Both the position numbers and the translations under genes were made by a program. Positions 45,675-57,867 of a stretch of 64,000 nucleotides of DNA are shown here, piece after piece. Positions within the stretch are counted from its first letter, which is position 1, and each line of letters starts with the position of its first letter. The DNA lies in contig NC_080575.1 of NCBI RefSeq assembly GCF_029962835.1, positions 57,139,493 to 57,203,492 of the forward strand. The letters run 5' to 3'. This DNA is from Magnolia sinica. Lineage: Eukaryota; Streptophyta; Magnoliopsida; Magnoliales; Magnoliaceae. Below the pieces are notes generated by a model, which was given only the letters and a program-made list of their open reading frames with translations, ran no database searches and was not told the origin of the DNA.

Positions 45675-45960
45675 AGTTCGGTCCAACCGAACCCATATTT
45701 GGTCCAACCGAAATAGCACAAAATAGTCCAGCAGCCAATGATGAAATTTATAAGCTAATTCTGTTTGACTCATAGATAATTTAGTTCGACCAAAACCCAG
45801 TTTGGTCTGATCGAAAGGATGATTCGGGGTGACTGAAGGTGCACAGAAAGCTCTAACAAAGAATGATGAATGTTGAAGTTAATTCAGTTTGACAGAGGAT
45901 TAATTCGGTTTGACCGACAACTTAAGTTCGGTCCGACCGAAATCGAGCAACTGCTGAAAC
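45675..45960. repeat. Dyad array TTCGGTCCGACCGAA in the Athila-like 5' LTR
   Basis: Units such as 'ttcggtccaaccgaa', 'tttggtctgatcgaaa', 'cggtttgaccga' and 'ttcggtccgaccgaa' recur about eight times. They occupy the place where the copy at 997-1901 has 'tcgatgacatcgaa' units. The array lies 140 bases upstream of the TATA box. Confidence 0.8.
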
Positions 45961-46098
45961 AGAATCCTTTCCAAACTCGGACTCGACTTCAAATTCAACT
46001 TCAGGCCGACCGATGCGTAACACGGCTGCATAAATTGAGATGCTTTCGCGATCAGATTGTTGAAATTTCAAGTCGGTGCGTAAGGTGGAGCTTCACAA

Positions 46099-46108
46099 CT
46101 ATAAATAG
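46099..46108 (+). promoter_or_regulatory. TATA box of the Athila-like 5' LTR
   Basis: 'ctataaatag' in the same relative position as at 1716 in the truncated copy. Confidence 0.65.
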
Positions 46109-48895
46109 GAGTCCCTATGACATTCCTAGGTATCATTTAGGGTTTAAGGAGTAGAGCAAAAGGGTAGAGAGCCGCCGCCAAGAGTCTTTCTTCTTCTTCC
46201 TTAGTTGTTTTTATGTTTTGTTTAAGAGTTCTTAGTTCAACTATGTCTATGATTGGCTAAACCTCTTAGCTAGGGTTAAGAGGTGAAGCTTGTAGCGTGA
46301 TTGGGATGTTTACTTTGCTTTGATTCATGTTTTATTAAACTCCATTGATTTCTAGTTGATTTTAAGGAATATTTTCAATTTTCTATGGTTTGTTGTAACT
46401 CAAATTACAACAAACACTGCGATAGCTTTGTATATCTTGTTTTTCTATTTGAGATTGTGGGATTGGTAAATCCTGTTGTTTGCCATCATCTACTGGGCAT
46501 GGTTGGGTGACAAAATTCCTTCCAATCTTCATAGTTCTCTTCCATTGAGGTTGCATCAATGAGAAGTTCAGAGAATTGACCATCTCTTTCTCTAACTGGA
46601 TAAGATAGGACTATGATTCCAGTTGGACCTCTTAAATCAAGTAAGGTAGAATCTTAATAGCTACAAGTGGATCCTTGACACCCTAGTTCCCACCTTTAAA
46701 TTCACAAGTTTCAATTACATTATTCACAATTACTCTTTCAACTATTCAAGAATTCAGATTTAGATCTTCTTCTAATTCTACTTCTAGTTCTTTACAAGTT
46801 TAGTCCCTGTGGATTCGACCTCAGTTCACCGACATTATTACTACATCGCGACCCTACACTTGATGTCACGCCCCAAACTCAGAAACCGGGCTCACAAAAT
46901 TCTCAATTACTGAATCTAGTGCTAACAGCCTCTGTAGTATCCCATTCTCGGCTCCCGACACCCATAAGCCAGATTTCGATCCTGGGATCCTACAAGGAGA
47001 ATTTTTCAGTGTGATTTTTTTAAAACGATTAATCTGTTTAGGTGGTTACACATTTTGTACATGGTATCAACGCATGTCGAAGAGACGAACCTGTTCGACA
47101 TGTCACACATGATATGGTGCACTAGCTCAACAATAATGAAGGAAATAATAGCAAACTCCAACAACTCTTGTATGCATCCTGAAAAGTGTAAGTCATACGT
47201 ATGAACAAACCACGGCTCATGAGTCTACTGCGTGCCAGGAGTAAAACACATCTTACCAAGGCACTCCCATAAAGACATCCAAAACAACCATAGGCATGTT
47301 ATCAACCAATCATGTTATCATAGGTGAGTAGGTCATTAATCAAGCATGTCATATAACTATACAGGTTATCATGAACATGACATCAATAATGGGCATGTCA
47401 CTCAATAAGCGACCATGAATCATTAAAATAGCTAACTACATGACATACGATGGGAAGGCAATGGCAAGGTTGACGTGTAATCGTTCGAGTACAAGGGCAT
47501 AATAAACCAAATGTCATATACTGAAGATGCAATGCAATATACAAATCCTGACGAATCCATAAATATGTGAGACAAGGTCCTGCATACACTGTGTGCATAG
47601 TAGCATGCCAGCACAGTAGCCTACAAACTAATGGTAGCTCGCCCAGGCCCGCTAGGCCCCGCCCATATCAGCGTCCACCTACGTGTGCCCTCCCACATGT
47701 GACCACAATGACGGGGCGTCACAATATGTCATATGCAGAGGATGTAATGCAGTATGCAATGCAAAAGAAATGACAAGGCTGGAGTGTGTAGTCGGGATGA
47801 TAGTACGTGGTATCATAAGCTGTGGGGTTCATCACAAGGGAATTTTATCCAAATCAGTCCCATACCTAAATTTAGATAGCTAGACTCAATGTGGTAAACT
47901 CCTGATCTCAAGTTAATTACGCGCCCCAACCGAAATCCTGGACATTGCAAAGGTACACAAAATGATTTGGTTGCGCACCACTAGCCTGAGTGGATAGTGA
48001 ATGAATGAATGAGTCAAATGCTGAGTACACAACTCCTGCTCAGTAAGTACACATATTAGTACAGTACAACTCTGGGATCATCACTGGGGTTTACTACAAT
48101 GCTGTCAGCCATACCAAGGCTATTCGATGCAAGGCCTACATGGCTAATGCCATATGCAAGGTGTAATCACAAGTCATGCTAGTCCTCATATGAATCCACA
48201 TATCAATACAGTTCCTCTCTAGACAATCACCAGGGTCTAATACACTATACACCACATTGTCGCCCTATATTGGACGCACAACCATGCAAGTGGAAGAGAC
48301 CTCACTATCTGCGTGGCCAATAGTCAACCAATATCTATCCGGCACATCGATGCCGATCCATTTACGAGCTGGTCATACTCAACCTAGTAATTGCCCCTAC
48401 TCTCAGGCGGGTAAGGCCACACCCCATTCCAACTGACCACGACACAGTGGGAGATGCGGCCTTCTGGTATTCTGCCCTCGTGTGCTTATGTATCCACTTG
48501 ATCTCGATGTTGGAGCATCTTTCGGTACCGTCAGGTTTAGGGACTTTCACCTAGGGACATCCTTCACGCCCTATGTAAAGAGAAGATTTTCAGTGTCCAA
48601 ACCTGCCATCCACGATATGCTTATGGAGGCTATGGCCCTGATGTCACTAGGGCGTACAGCAATCACAACATACAATGTAAGATGCATGAGTCACATAGTC
48701 CAATCGTGTATCAATCCTGCATATAATGTGCGTTAATGTGGGATGACTTCGCTTATCAGGGAGTCCCATAAACAACTGACCCTATGACATATGCAATGGT
48801 CAACCACATCTCATAACAAGCATGCAAATGATGCGTATGGGCATGAATCATGGTGTGTCATACATGATTATCAATCATAACAATGATCGATCTCA

Positions 48896-49262
48896 CACAT
48901 TGCAATGGGCCTCATACAATCACAAGGGCCTCATACCATCAAAATGGGCCTCCTACAATCACAATGGGCCTCATTCAATCACAACAGGCCTTGCACAATG
49001 GGCCTCATACAATCATAATGGGCCTCATACCATCACAATGGGCCTCCTACAATCATAATGGGCCTCCTACAATCACAATGAGCCTACATATCACAACGGT
49101 CCTACATATCACATTGGGCCTACTTATCACAACGGTCCTATATATCACAATGGGCCTACTTATCACAACAGTCCTACATATCACAATGGGCCTACATATT
49201 ACAACAGTCCTACATATCACAATGGTCTTACATATCACAACGGGCCTATATATCATGGCCAC
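48896..49262. repeat. Tandem minisatellite CACAATGGGCCTCATACAAT
   Basis: About 18 units of 18-20 bases. The first part is built on 'catacaatcacaatgggcct' and the second part alternates 'tatcacaacggtccta' with 'tatcacaatgggccta'. Open frames across it are repeat artefacts. Confidence 0.9.
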
Positions 49263-49639
49263 AAGATAGGTTCCAAGGTTTGAGTAGTACTACAGGGTAT
49301 GGTGGAAAGCATTATTCTTAATGAGGGCTCAATAAGGGGAAAATAGAAATGGGCTTAACAATGGGCTCTAAAGAGTTTGCAACGTGGATATTTTACCATC
49401 ATTACTCCTAAAGTGCGGCTCGCCTTAAATTCTAACTTACAATGGGGAATGGGCTTAGCAATGGGCCCTAGGGAGTTTACAATGTAGACATTTAACTACC
49501 ATTGTCTCCTAGAATGCGGCCCGCTATAGAGACCATACAATGGGGCCCATGGCTCTTAAACTAGCTAGAAAAATGGATGGGCATCATAAACATTATCATA
49601 TACATCATGGTGGGATCAACATCATAATTGGGCCTTGCA

Positions 49640-49960
49640 CAAGAGTCTCATATATCACAATGGGCCTCATCATATGGGCCTCACATACATCACAATGGGT
49701 CTCATCACATGGGCCTCATCACATCATAATGAGACTCATCTCATAGGCCTCATATACATCACAATGGGCCTCATCACATACGCCTTATATACATCACAAT
49801 GGGCCTCATCACGTAGGCCTCATATACATTACAATGGGTCTCATCATAGGGGAATTATATACATCACAATGGGCCTCACCACATAGGCCTTATACACATC
49901 ACAATGGGCCTCATACAAGGGCCTCACATACATCTTATTGAGCCTCATCACATGGAAGGT
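49640..49960. repeat. Tandem repeat ATACATCACAATGGGCCTCATCACATGGGCCTCAT
   Basis: Roughly ten units of 30-36 bases, a higher-order version of the repeat at 48896-49262: one 'cacaatgggcctcatcacat' plus one 'gggcctcatatacat' per unit. Confidence 0.85.
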
Positions 49961-52140
49961 AAGGCCCATACAAGATAGCCCATTCTAGATGGCCCACTTA
50001 AGGTTTTAAGCCCAACAACACCTGAGAGTTAATTTTCAGAGTTTAGATACTACATGAAATGCTTTGGGAAGGTGGTGGACCCCACTGATGTGGCCCCACA
50101 TAAATTTTACATCAAACAGATTTTTGTGCAATGTTAGTTCTAGGCCATTTTAGAGTCAAATTCATGATCACGTGGGGCCTACATATGGTGAAAGGGAATA
50201 ACCACCTAGTAGCTCTATGTATGGGCTTTACAAATTATAATGCAGGCCTCATTGGTTGGGTGAGTAAATTTACGGTCGTACTTGGAGAAACTGTGCAGGA
50301 AATATAGTGCAGAATTAGTCTGGCCCAATTTTAAGTATATCCCATGATCACAAGGGACCACATTTCAGTGTGCCGTTAGGTGCCCTTGGTTGTACTATAT
50401 ATGCACTTCAAAAATTATAAGTTGGGACCAACTGGTTGTGCACACGTAATATTTGGTATAGGGCCAAACATAGGCACTTTGATTTCTGCACATAATTTTT
50501 CTGCACAACCATGCCTGACCACATTTTTGGGATCCACTCCCTAATCATGTGGGGCCTGATTTTACCCAATTAAAATATTATTTATCTATTCATTAGTGTA
50601 GGTTAGAGGTTCCAAGTGGTGGCCTACTCAAACCTTCAGTGTGTGGTCCACTACAGAGGGTCAAAGTTGGTACAAAACACAAATAATTAGACAGTTTTCA
50701 GAAATGGAGTCTGTCACAACTTAGGGCCCAATTTCTGAACACTTAGGGAATCATTCATGAGTAAAAGGTGGGACATCCTAGCTCACTTATATAAGAATTA
50801 AACATCCCCCAAAGTGGGATCCTTAACTACAAAGTGTGGGGCCCACTACAAGGTGTCAAAGAGGCCTACATGCAATACAGTGAAGTACTTGAAAATTTCA
50901 GTAAACAGAAAGTGCAAAAGAAAGGAAATAAATGGAATGGCAAGTGGGGCCCACATACTAGCAAAGCATAGATAAGAGACACACATCAGTACAAATGGAT
51001 ATCCAAATTGGATAAAACAATAAAATGCATAAATCACAAGTGATCCCACACCCAAGTGGATAAATGAGAGGATAATTGTTATGTATAACATAGATCCAGC
51101 ATATTCATCAAGTAACACATGAAATATATATTGATGAAATCTCTATGATCAGATTCTCTGTTGGAAGATTTGATCCAATGGATGGTTTGGAAACAAGTCA
51201 TTCAAGTCGTTTATAGGTTTCCAACCATACAGAGCCATGGATCCATCTGGACTGCATGGAAATTTAAGATTTGTCTTTATAGAAGTATCTATCGGTCCAG
51301 ATTTTTTAAAAATTTTTTATCATGAAAGAATCTAGCCATAGGAACCATACATATGATTATTAACTATCTCAAGTAAGTTAAGAGCAAATATCAAATACAT
51401 CTGACCGTTGGAATCACGGATATAGCCCAAACAAGAATGGTCTTAATAAGCTCCCCAATCATCTTTCATATAAGGCCAAGATCTCAGCCATCCGAACTCC
51501 GATTGAAGCTTGTTATATACCCTTGAAAAGCTGGTTTGATTTTCTATGAATCCAATGGAACATATATTTTTAATACATTCATTAAAAAAGTTAAAAATGG
51601 GTCCATTTAGGCAAATCAAAATCCTGTATGTGCTGCTGGACAGCAGCCAAGTAAACTTAATGTTATGGATGATTGGACCATTGGATGGCTACAAAATTTG
51701 GTCCAGAGTTAGTTCATATTGTGATTCATAATATCGACAAGTTTCAGCTCTGATCTTGACATAGTTGATTTTATATGATTTTTAGAACTTGTTGTCCAGA
51801 AACAAAAACAGGATTACAAATGAAGGGTGTAGATATGATGTTCATCATGGTGGACCATACTGACATGGGCCACTTTGCTGACCACCATATATATAAATAC
51901 ATGCACATAAGAACTCCACACCAGTGGGGCCCACACATATCAAGAAAATAAAAAGGGAAAGAAAGAGGAGGATGAGGAAGATGGAAGGAGGGGTGTAGAC
52001 TCACTTCAATGGATGGATGGTTGGATGATCATGTGAGGTTCACTCCCTCTTGATTAATGGTGGGCCACGCCTTAGCCCCACTCTCTCTTACTCTCTCTTA
52101 AAATCTCAGAATTTTTTTAAGTATAGGAAAAAAATAAGTG
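49961..52140. other. Non-repetitive part of LTR copy 1
   Basis: No gene recognised. The stretch contains many 'ggggcccac' and 'tggggccta' phrases typical of this genome's repeats, but no TIR or LTR borders were found. Confidence 0.4.
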
Positions 52141-52986
52141 CAAGAGAGCTCGTACTCTTATATAGGGAATTGGGGGTTGAGGTGGCAAAATGATGTGGCA
52201 AGTTCATGAGATCTCATTGGTGCTAAAAGTGAGGTGGAATGTGATGTATGGTATGGGTAGTGGATGGATGAGGTGAATGGTGCTAAGCATGCATTAGCCA
52301 AGGTGGAAGAAATCTAGACATGCATTGGCTAATGGATGGATAAGGGTTATGGGTTGTAGATGATGCACGGTGGATGATGAAATGGAGTGTTGCAATTGAT
52401 TTTTTGAAGTGATGTGGCACAAATCAAGACATGGGGAGAGAGCTAATGATGAGTAGTGGATGGATGAGGTGATGCATGTATAGGATGAAGTGGACATGAG
52501 CTATGATTAGTTTCTAAGGCATGGGGAGAGAGCTAATGATGAGTTTTGGGATAAAATCTAATTTTTGCCTTGTATTACTTGTCTTATATGTGGTAGGTTC
52601 TTATTTTGTCATGTAGCAATTGTCCTATTTGTTGGTAATTTTCATGTTCTAAAAGTGGGCTTTAGGCCCACATGGGCTCAAGTCCAATGGGCCTACCATA
52701 ATAAAGGTTGCTTATGTTACTGGATACATAATTTGGGTCATACATTCGATGGGTCATATCTCACTAATAGATCGTCAGATTGACACATGATTTTCACCAT
52801 TGTGACCGCAACGACGACGCGGTCCACATGATAGAGATCTTAAGGTCATCTAGAACAAATCACTTTAGTGAGTTTTCTAGGTGCACTAGGGTGCAGTGTA
52901 TGGTCTATCAACAGTGCGAGTTGGGACACGTGTGCACACAAGTGATGTTGCAAAAGACCGGGATCCCACAATTGAGGCTGTGAACA

Positions 52987-53279
52987 AGTTTTTTACGTTG
53001 TAGCCGGGGACTACGGCTGTGCTTTTCTGAATTTAATTAGTATTAGAATTAGGTTAATATTAGGATTAACTTTCTGTTTTGTTTCTAGGTTAGAATTTTT
53101 CTAAATTTATTTCTAGAATCTAACTTGGTTTTCTGTTTTGTAAGATTCTAACATAGCAATCTCCAATCTGGTAACCTCTTTCTAATTCTCACTCTTATTT
53201 TAGATCTCATATTTATTTTAGTTTCTCTAGTTTTCTTTCTTATGTTTAGGTTTAGTTACTTGAGGGCTTCGAGTGTTTC
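52987..53279 (+). other. Athila-like leader with primer-binding remnant
   Basis: 'acgttgtagccggggactacgg' at about 52995-53016 corresponds to the conserved Athila junction 'tggcgccgttgccggggac', with the PBS core disrupted. T-rich leader sequence follows until the gag start. Confidence 0.7.
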
Positions 53280-54579
53280 ATGCCCAAGTGGGTCCGTGAC
53301 AACACTCGATGTCTCTTAAGTGAAGGAGGATTAGTCCAAGGGTTACCTATCCATCACAGGATTAGACATCACCAAAGATCCTCAAAGTCAATAGAAGTGA
53401 TGACTGCAAATCAACCTACAAATCAACCTCAACCTCTAGTTAAGGAAATTTAGGATGAGAATGAGGTGCATAACACACCCCCGCCTCGTACCTTACGAGA
53501 TTTCTTACTACCGGCGGGGGTGAGTACACCTTCCTGTATGATTTTTCCAGAAAAATACAAGGGATATGGATATTAAGGCAGGGGTAATCCAACTCTTTCC
53601 AAAGTTCCATGGACTTGAATTCGAAAGTCCATATCTACACATGAAAGATTTTGATGAGATAATAGCCATCTTATACTTTCCTAATGTGTCTGAGGACACG
53701 ATCAGGCTGAAACTCTTTCCTTTCTCCTTAAAAGAAAAGGCTAAGATGTGGTTGCATTCACTACATCCACGCAGATAGAACGACATGACAAGGGAGTTCA
53801 TAAAGAAATTCTTCCCATACCATAAGATAAACACCATCAGAAAGTCGTTCATGAACTTCACCCAAAAGGAATATGAGACATTCTTCCAATGTTCAGATCA
53901 ATTTAAGGATCTTGTCAATTCATGCCCACAACATGGCTTCGAAACGTGGCGTATAATAAATTTATTCTACGATGGACTATCATCTTTCATGCACTAATTG
54001 GTCGAGACAATGTGCAATGGGGAATTCATGAACAAAGATGTCGATGATGTGTGGGATTACTTTGACAAACTTGCTGAAAACGCACAATCATGGGACATCT
54101 CCCAAAGACCTAGCACCACTTCTAAGCCTACTCAATCAAAGGAGAGGGGCAGAATATATGTTTTGAAAGAGGAAGATGACATAAATGCTAAAGTGGCTAA
54201 TCTGACAAGGAAAATAGAGGTCATGGAATTTAAGAAGGATAAGGCTAAGTAAGTTGTTTGTAAAATTTGTGCTTGCAACATACATACAACTAAAAATTGT
54301 CCAACCATACCTACTTTTCAAGAGGTATTGAATGAGCAATCGAATGACGTGAACAATTACCAAAGACCTTTCAGTGGACCCACCTCAAATACATACAATC
54401 CCAACTGGAGGAACCATCCTAATTTTATTTAGAGGAATGAACAAAAAGCTAACCCTCAAGGGCTCTATCTCAACTTTTAAATCAAAAGAAACCTCAAGAG
54501 GATCCGGTTTTAAAACACATTCGAAATTAGGAGCTTTTCAATCAAAACACATTACAGGCTTTCCAAGACCTTAACAAAT
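53280..54579 (+). pseudogene. Athila-like gag, first part
   Basis: ATG 53280 opens 'MPKWVRDNTRCLLSEGG'. A frameshift near 53565 leads to 'AGVIQLFPKFHGLEFESPYL', 'RLKLFPFSLKEKAKMWLHSL', 'FIKKFFPYHKIN', 'SCPQHGFETWRIINLFYDGL' and 'MCNGEFMNKDVDDVWDYFDK'. A cysteine motif region 'CKICACNIHTTKNCPT' lies near 54259. This is the typical Athila gag series. Stops at 53776, 53995 and 54250, among others, inactivate it. The frame is cut by LTR copy 2 at 54580 and resumes at 58675 ('...QDLNK|SIQRIEAHLASRKKGM'). Confidence 0.88.
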
Positions 54580-56135
54580 TGTCATGCCCCAAACTCGGAA
54601 ACTGGGCTCACAAAATTTTCTATCGCCGAATCTGTCGCCGACAGCCTCTGTAGTACCCCATTCTCGGCTCCCGGCACCTATACACCAGGTTCCGATCTTG
54701 GGATGCTACAAGGAGGATTTCAAATCATCAGTTCAATTATAATGAGCATAACCAAAAGCATAACCCATGAACAATAACCACAAGAACACCATCATAAAAT
54801 CCACTATGATCAAAAACTTTAAGTACAATGTGTCTGAAGGGAAATACAAGATAGTGCGAGTAACAAAAACTCCAAAGGCTCGACCGCACACTCCTGCTGT
54901 TGCTACGCTACGGCTGCGACCTGATGTCACCTGAACGCATCAATCATGCATAAGCTTATAGAAATCTTAGAGGGTGGTGTAAGTGTGTGCACAATATGAA
55001 CATGCTCAGGATGCAAGGTTAGAGAAATGCGGGATCATGCTGATGGAGACATGTATGCAATCAGCCATACCAAGGCCATGCGGTGCAAAACATGAATGCG
55101 ATCGGCCACATCAAAGCCATGCGATGCAGAGTGCAAGTCAAGCATGTCAATCCTCATCCACATATCAATGCAGCTCCTCACTAGAGCATCAAAGCAGTGT
55201 AGTTCTCAGTATGGATAATCACCGGGGTCAAGTACACTCTACACCAGCTTGTTGCCCCTATCCGGACGCACAACTGGGAGGGTGGAAGAGACCTCACTAT
55301 CCGCCTGCCAATATCGGGCCCGGCTCGTCGATAATGGACCGATTCCTCAAGCTGGTCAAACTCAACCTATTGTCCCCTCACTCAGGCGAGTAAGGTCACA
55401 CCCCTTTCCAACCGACCACGACACAGTGGGAGACGCGGCCTACTGGTATACAGCCCTCGCGCGCTCGTGTATCCACTCAGTCTCAACGTTGGAGTCATCC
55501 TCTGGTACCATCAGGTTTAGGGATTTTCACCCAGGGACATCTATGGAGCCCGTATGCTAGAACCAAATATTTTCGGTATCCAATCCTGCCATCCACGATG
55601 TGTCTGTGGAGGCTATGGCCCTGATGTCGCTAGGGCATACAATAACTATAATCACACAAATGTAAGTGCATGAGTCACACTATCAGTCATGCAACAGTCC
55701 TGCGTCTACCATGCACTTATATGGGGCAACTCCGCCTATCAGGGAGCCCATAAGCAGTCCGCCCGAAGGCATATGCTATGATCGGTCACTCCTCACATTA
55801 GGCATACATATGATGCGAATGATCATGAATCATGGATCTATACTAAACATGTATAAAGAGATGGGCTCTGTCTATAATGGAGATGGGCCTAGACGGTCTA
55901 CTTACTACAAGTATGGGCCTATCAGTGGGCCTTAGGGAGAGTTATAATGTGGACATTTAACCAACATTATCCATTCAATGTGGATGTCAAACCAACATTG
56001 CTCCCAAGGCGTGGCCCGTTATGAATGTCAATACATATGCTATGGTGGAGTCACACTACAAGGGACATTATGTACGTCCTATTGGGCCTCGACCCATGGG
56101 CCTCTAATACATTAAATGGCCTCATACATGGGTCT

Positions 56136-56137
<2 letters not shown>

Positions 56138-56173
<36 letters not shown>
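56138..56173. repeat. (TA)n microsatellite
   Basis: A pure TA run of about 36 bases inside LTR copy 2. Confidence 0.95.
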
Positions 56174-56176
<3 letters not shown>

Positions 56177-56435
56177 AGGTGGGCCTCAACGACGGGCCAC
56201 AAATGCATCAAGATGGGCCTAGTCACATGGGCCTTGCATACATCACAATGGGCCTCATAATACGGGCCTTATACAAATCAATGTGGGCCTAGTATGTATC
56301 AAGGTGGGCCTCAACGGACCGCCCACAAACACACCAAGATGGACCTTATCACACGGCCTTAAAATATTTTCCAAAATAATTGGACGGTTGGATGAAACAT
56401 ATGCATCATGGTAGGGCCCACACTAATGGAGGGTG

Positions 56436-56782
56436 TGGATCACAATATATACTTAAGCAGGTCCCAAGTGAGGCCTACCATAATGTTTATTTTCCACCCA
56501 ACCTAGGGCTCAACATAAGGTTTATTTCCCACCCAACCTAGGGCCCAACCTAAGGTTTATTTTCCACCCAACTGATCATAAGGCCACGTGGACCTTGGGT
56601 AGGGCCCACTGTAATGTTTATTTGTAATCCAACCTATTCATAAGGTCTCGTGGACCTTAGGTAGGGCCCACTGAAATATTTATTTGCCACCAATCTGTTG
56701 ACTGGTCACGTGGGCAAGAGCCCACCGTGATATTTATATGTCGTCCAACCTGTTTATAAGGTCACTTGGACCTGGGGGTGGG
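56436..56782. repeat. Tandem array of a MITE-like module
   Basis: Five to six degenerate units of 55-75 bases contain 'gggcccactgtaatgtttat', 'ccaacctattcataagg' and 'cacgtggaccttgggtag'. The same module occurs singly inside the palindromic MITEs (for example 3640-3680 and 4640-4700) and near 63610-63665. Confidence 0.75.
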
Positions 56783-56785
56783 TGT

Positions 56786-57083
56786 GGGGTCCACCGAAAC
56801 GTGGTTTACAAATCCAGCCCACCCATTATGTGAGTCCCACCTGGCTGACGGTCCAAACCAAGTTTCAGCAACATCCAAAACTCAGGTAGGCCCCACCAAG
56901 TGATTTTATATGTTTTGGCATGTCTTCGCATGATTTTAAATGATGTGGCCCACTTGAGTTCCGTATAAGGTTGATTTTTGGGGTGGCCACCTGGTCTGAG
57001 GGGACCCAACAAGTGCATGGTGTGGATGTTCGAAATGCATCCTAATGGGGCCCACAGCTAGGCCGTGAGGCCCAGCTTGTCCG
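56786..57083. mobile_element. MITE fragment related to 9602-10143
   Basis: Matches 9826-10110 over nearly its full length: 'gtggtttacaaatccagccc', 'aggccccaccaagtgatttt', 'tatgttttggcatgtcttcg' and 'atgcatcctaatggggccc'. The left arm of the MITE is not visible, so this is a half element, or an element whose left arm became the neighbouring tandem array. Confidence 0.75.
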
Positions 57084-57589
57084 TCCGCCAGCCCACTGAC
57101 AGCGGCAGCAGCAGATGCTGCTGCCTTCTATTCCATTTTTTTTTGAAAAATCAAAGATCTGATGGTTTTTGATAGATGGGGCCCACCACAGACGAATCCA
57201 TCCCAGCCATTGGTCCCTGTGGCTCGATACAATCCCATCGAGTCCAATATTGGGTGATTTTTGCTATACAGGAGCATCAGGGAGGTATTTTAATGGTAGG
57301 AAACTTGTTTGCTATGCTACAGCCCATCATAAATTCGGATTGAGATTTTTTTTGGCTCAACGCCTAAAATGATCTGGGAAACAGGATGGTCGGTTTAGAT
57401 TATATAAAAACATCAAGGCGGGGCCTGCATGAGTGTCCCACCACTCCCTTCTCTTTTGGCTAGCCCGTTAGTACACTCCCATGTCAGTTTACACTTCACT
57501 GTTCGCCAACGTCCAGCGTTGAGGGACGTTAGACGACATACATAAACACATCATTGTGATGGGTCCCATGTGGACGTGGCCCACCAACA

Positions 57590-57675
57590 TATATACATAT
57601 AATATATATCTTATATTATATATATATAATACATATTATATTATATAGATTATATATATTATATAAAATATAACA
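57590..57675. repeat. AT-rich low-complexity run
   Basis: Irregular 'tatatattata' repeats. Confidence 0.85.
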
Positions 57676-57809
57676 TATAGAAAGAAGGATGTATTGGGCC
57701 CATCCAAATAGTGGATGGTGTGGATCATCACCTGCAATAGGGTGGGCCACACCATCTGATGTAGATGGACGGGGTAGATATAACACATATTGGTGGGATC
57801 CACACCATC

Positions 57810-57817
<8 letters not shown>

Positions 57818-57862
<45 letters not shown>
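57818..57862. repeat. (GA)n microsatellite
   Basis: About 22 GA units; it produces artificial Arg-Glu or Ser-Leu frames. Confidence 0.97.

Positions 57863-57867
<5 letters not shown>

Larger units (their letters stand above)
45385..46858 (+). mobile_element. Athila-like 5' LTR
   Basis: 1474 bases from 'tgttgagtgttaaatattg' to 'cgcgaccctaca'. Its first ~150 bases and the part around 46230-46290 match the truncated LTR at 997-1901. TATA box at 46099. It ends with the CG-containing 'gaccctaca' usual for Athila LTRs. Confidence 0.88.
46864..52986 (-). mobile_element. Long LTR of TGTCACGCCCC family, copy 1
   Basis: Begins 'tgtcacgccccaaactcag', five bases after the Athila-like LTR, i.e. inside its primer-binding site. 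The first ~2 kb correspond to copies at 54580 and 59971, with shared phrases 'gcctctgtagtatcccattc' and 'gggcgtac'. The right border is uncertain: I place it at 'ctgtgaaca' (52986) because Athila leader sequence follows, but the left flank 'cttga' is not repeated there. By analogy with the Tekay-like LTR (shared 'cgcccc' start, minus-strand TATA 'cctatataagag' near 52155) it lies on the minus strand. No coding sequence was recognised. Confidence 0.72.

Noticed and set aside
49053..49269. Repeat-rich small proteins on both strands
   Set aside because: Translation of the 'cacaatgggcct' tandem repeat, not genes.
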